Shown here piece after piece: positions 63,065 to 64,000 of a stretch of 64,000 nucleotides of DNA. Source of the DNA: Pterobdella sp. o SKG-2022 (lineage: Eukaryota; Annelida; Clitellata; Hirudinida; Piscicolidae); NCBI GenBank assembly GCA_964035795.1, contig OZ038320.1, positions 25,050,118-25,114,117 on the forward strand, given 5' to 3'. Within the stretch, counting starts at the first letter, position 1. Every line of letters begins with the position of its first letter. Position numbers and translations under genes: made by a program. A model generated the notes under the pieces. The model did no database searches. It was not told the origin of the DNA and saw only the letters and a program-made list of their open reading frames with translations.

Positions 63065-63141
63065 AAATAGTTTATTTCGGCAATGAAGACGTTCCTTGTA
63101 CGGAATTTAATTTCTCCAAAGATCAAATTTTATTTTCTTCA
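63065..63141 (+). CDS. Possible internal exon of an unidentified gene running off the window
   Basis: The segment follows a TTTTGTTTTTAG acceptor and ends at CTTCAG before GTTAAC. One frame reads IVYFGNEDVPCTEFNFSKDQ and then ILFSS. It cannot be joined directly to the piece at 62515-62593, because that junction creates a stop. No family was recognised. Confidence 0.3.
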
Positions 63142-64000
63142 GGTTAACCTTATTATTTAAAAGCATAAAACAATGGTTCAAATAGGGACAAAATAAAAAA
63201 TGAAGCAAAATTTGTAAACTGATTAGAATTTAGTATAATATTGAGTCATAGACATTTGTTGAATAAATAGTTCATTTCTTAAATATTTCCTATGATTTCA
63301 AAACTAGTTTTCTTTTGAGAAACATACCAAAATATTTTTTAAAAAGTCTTTGTGTAATACTGAAGTCAATCACAGTAGATTGGTGGGAACTAAAGCAACT
63401 CTAAAAGTAGGTAGTTCGGATGTTTTTGTTTCTAGTAACTGCAAAGTATTTATTTATATTTATATTTATTTCTGACAATTAACGTTCAGAAAAACATATA
63501 ACTTATCATCATCATACATTCTATCCATTAAGAAGTATTGTAGAAAAATTGTTTCACAGTAAAGTCTTTGGAGAAGTAGCAAATAAAAAAGGACCCTAGG
63601 AAACATCTTTGGAGAGTATACGTACTGAAAGTTTCAGAATGTGCTTCATTTTCTGAAACAAAACGAAAAAAGAGTTTGAATTGGAATTAAATAGATTTAT
63701 CAAGAATAAGTCCAAAAATAGGATCGTAAGATTATAGTAAATCTACGATAAAACTAATATTGGAACCAGGATCTCAAAGTTACTCAAAACATTTTTCATG
63801 TTAAAAAATCTTAATCAATTCTAGTTATATCTAGTTTTTTCTGTTTAGAATTTTTCACGTTAATTATAAAAATTTATAAGTTTTTTCAGCAATCCTTGTT
63901 CCTTCTATTACCTTATATTACCTTTTTTAAGCCACAGCACTATGAAATCCTTTTGGGCGATATGAGAATTGATTTATTAAACTAGTTATCATAATAATGC
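63142..64000. other. Right end of window, no supported feature
   Basis: AT-rich DNA with a short TTTA-type simple tract near 63448-63472. A TTTTTTCAG acceptor-like site at about 63881-63890 precedes a short open stretch, but nothing identifies it as an exon. Confidence 0.4.

Overview
This is an AT-rich window (my rough impression is under 30% G+C) from a nuclear animal genome. The genes are split by introns, are not arranged in bacterial-style operons, and sit among LINE, SINE, piggyBac and fold-back repeats. The gene content (NIT2-type omega-amidase, LARK/RBM4-type RNA-binding protein, 5-HT7-like amine receptor, claudin-like tetraspan) points to an invertebrate bilaterian. I cannot name the species or phylum.

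Layout. At 813-5258 (+) a nine-exon NIT2 gene can be assembled in full with its Glu-Lys-Cys triad. At 8526-10426 (-) there is a six-exon gene with one RRM plus a zinc knuckle, of LARK/RBM4 type, with an Asn-rich tail. At 12815-17984 (-) a five-exon serotonin/amine GPCR is best matched to 5-HT7. At 20383-22755 (+) lies a decayed RTE-like LINE that is visibly more GC-rich than its surroundings. From 25712 to 42602 (+) runs a 31-exon gene whose exons join in frame to exactly 1819 codons including the stop. It encodes a secreted protein: signal peptide, Cys-rich/EGF-like segment, one cadherin-like domain, about eight tandem modules of roughly 160-176 residues that I cannot assign to a family, an F5/8 type C (discoidin) domain, and a C-terminal unit with Asp-box-like motifs. 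A claudin-superfamily four-TM gene follows at 43141-44344 (+). From 44345 to the end I find no confident gene: there are repeat fragments, strongly T-rich blocks, and two weak coding-like pieces at the far right.

The most interesting item is the large secreted protein. Its module boundaries fall repeatedly on phase-0 introns, and six modules share an ordered set of motifs (Cys ... G-x-N-x-P-C ... A-x-[LI]-x-[FL]-G-x-[VI]-x-N). Intron 2 of this gene contains a complete-ended piggyBac element with matching terminal inverted repeats and TTAA target duplications. That element has itself been interrupted by a 172-bp fold-back element flanked by a 9-bp duplication; a related 81-bp copy elsewhere is flanked by an 11-bp duplication. 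All exon structures were inferred by eye from splice signals, frame continuity and family conservation; there is no transcript evidence.
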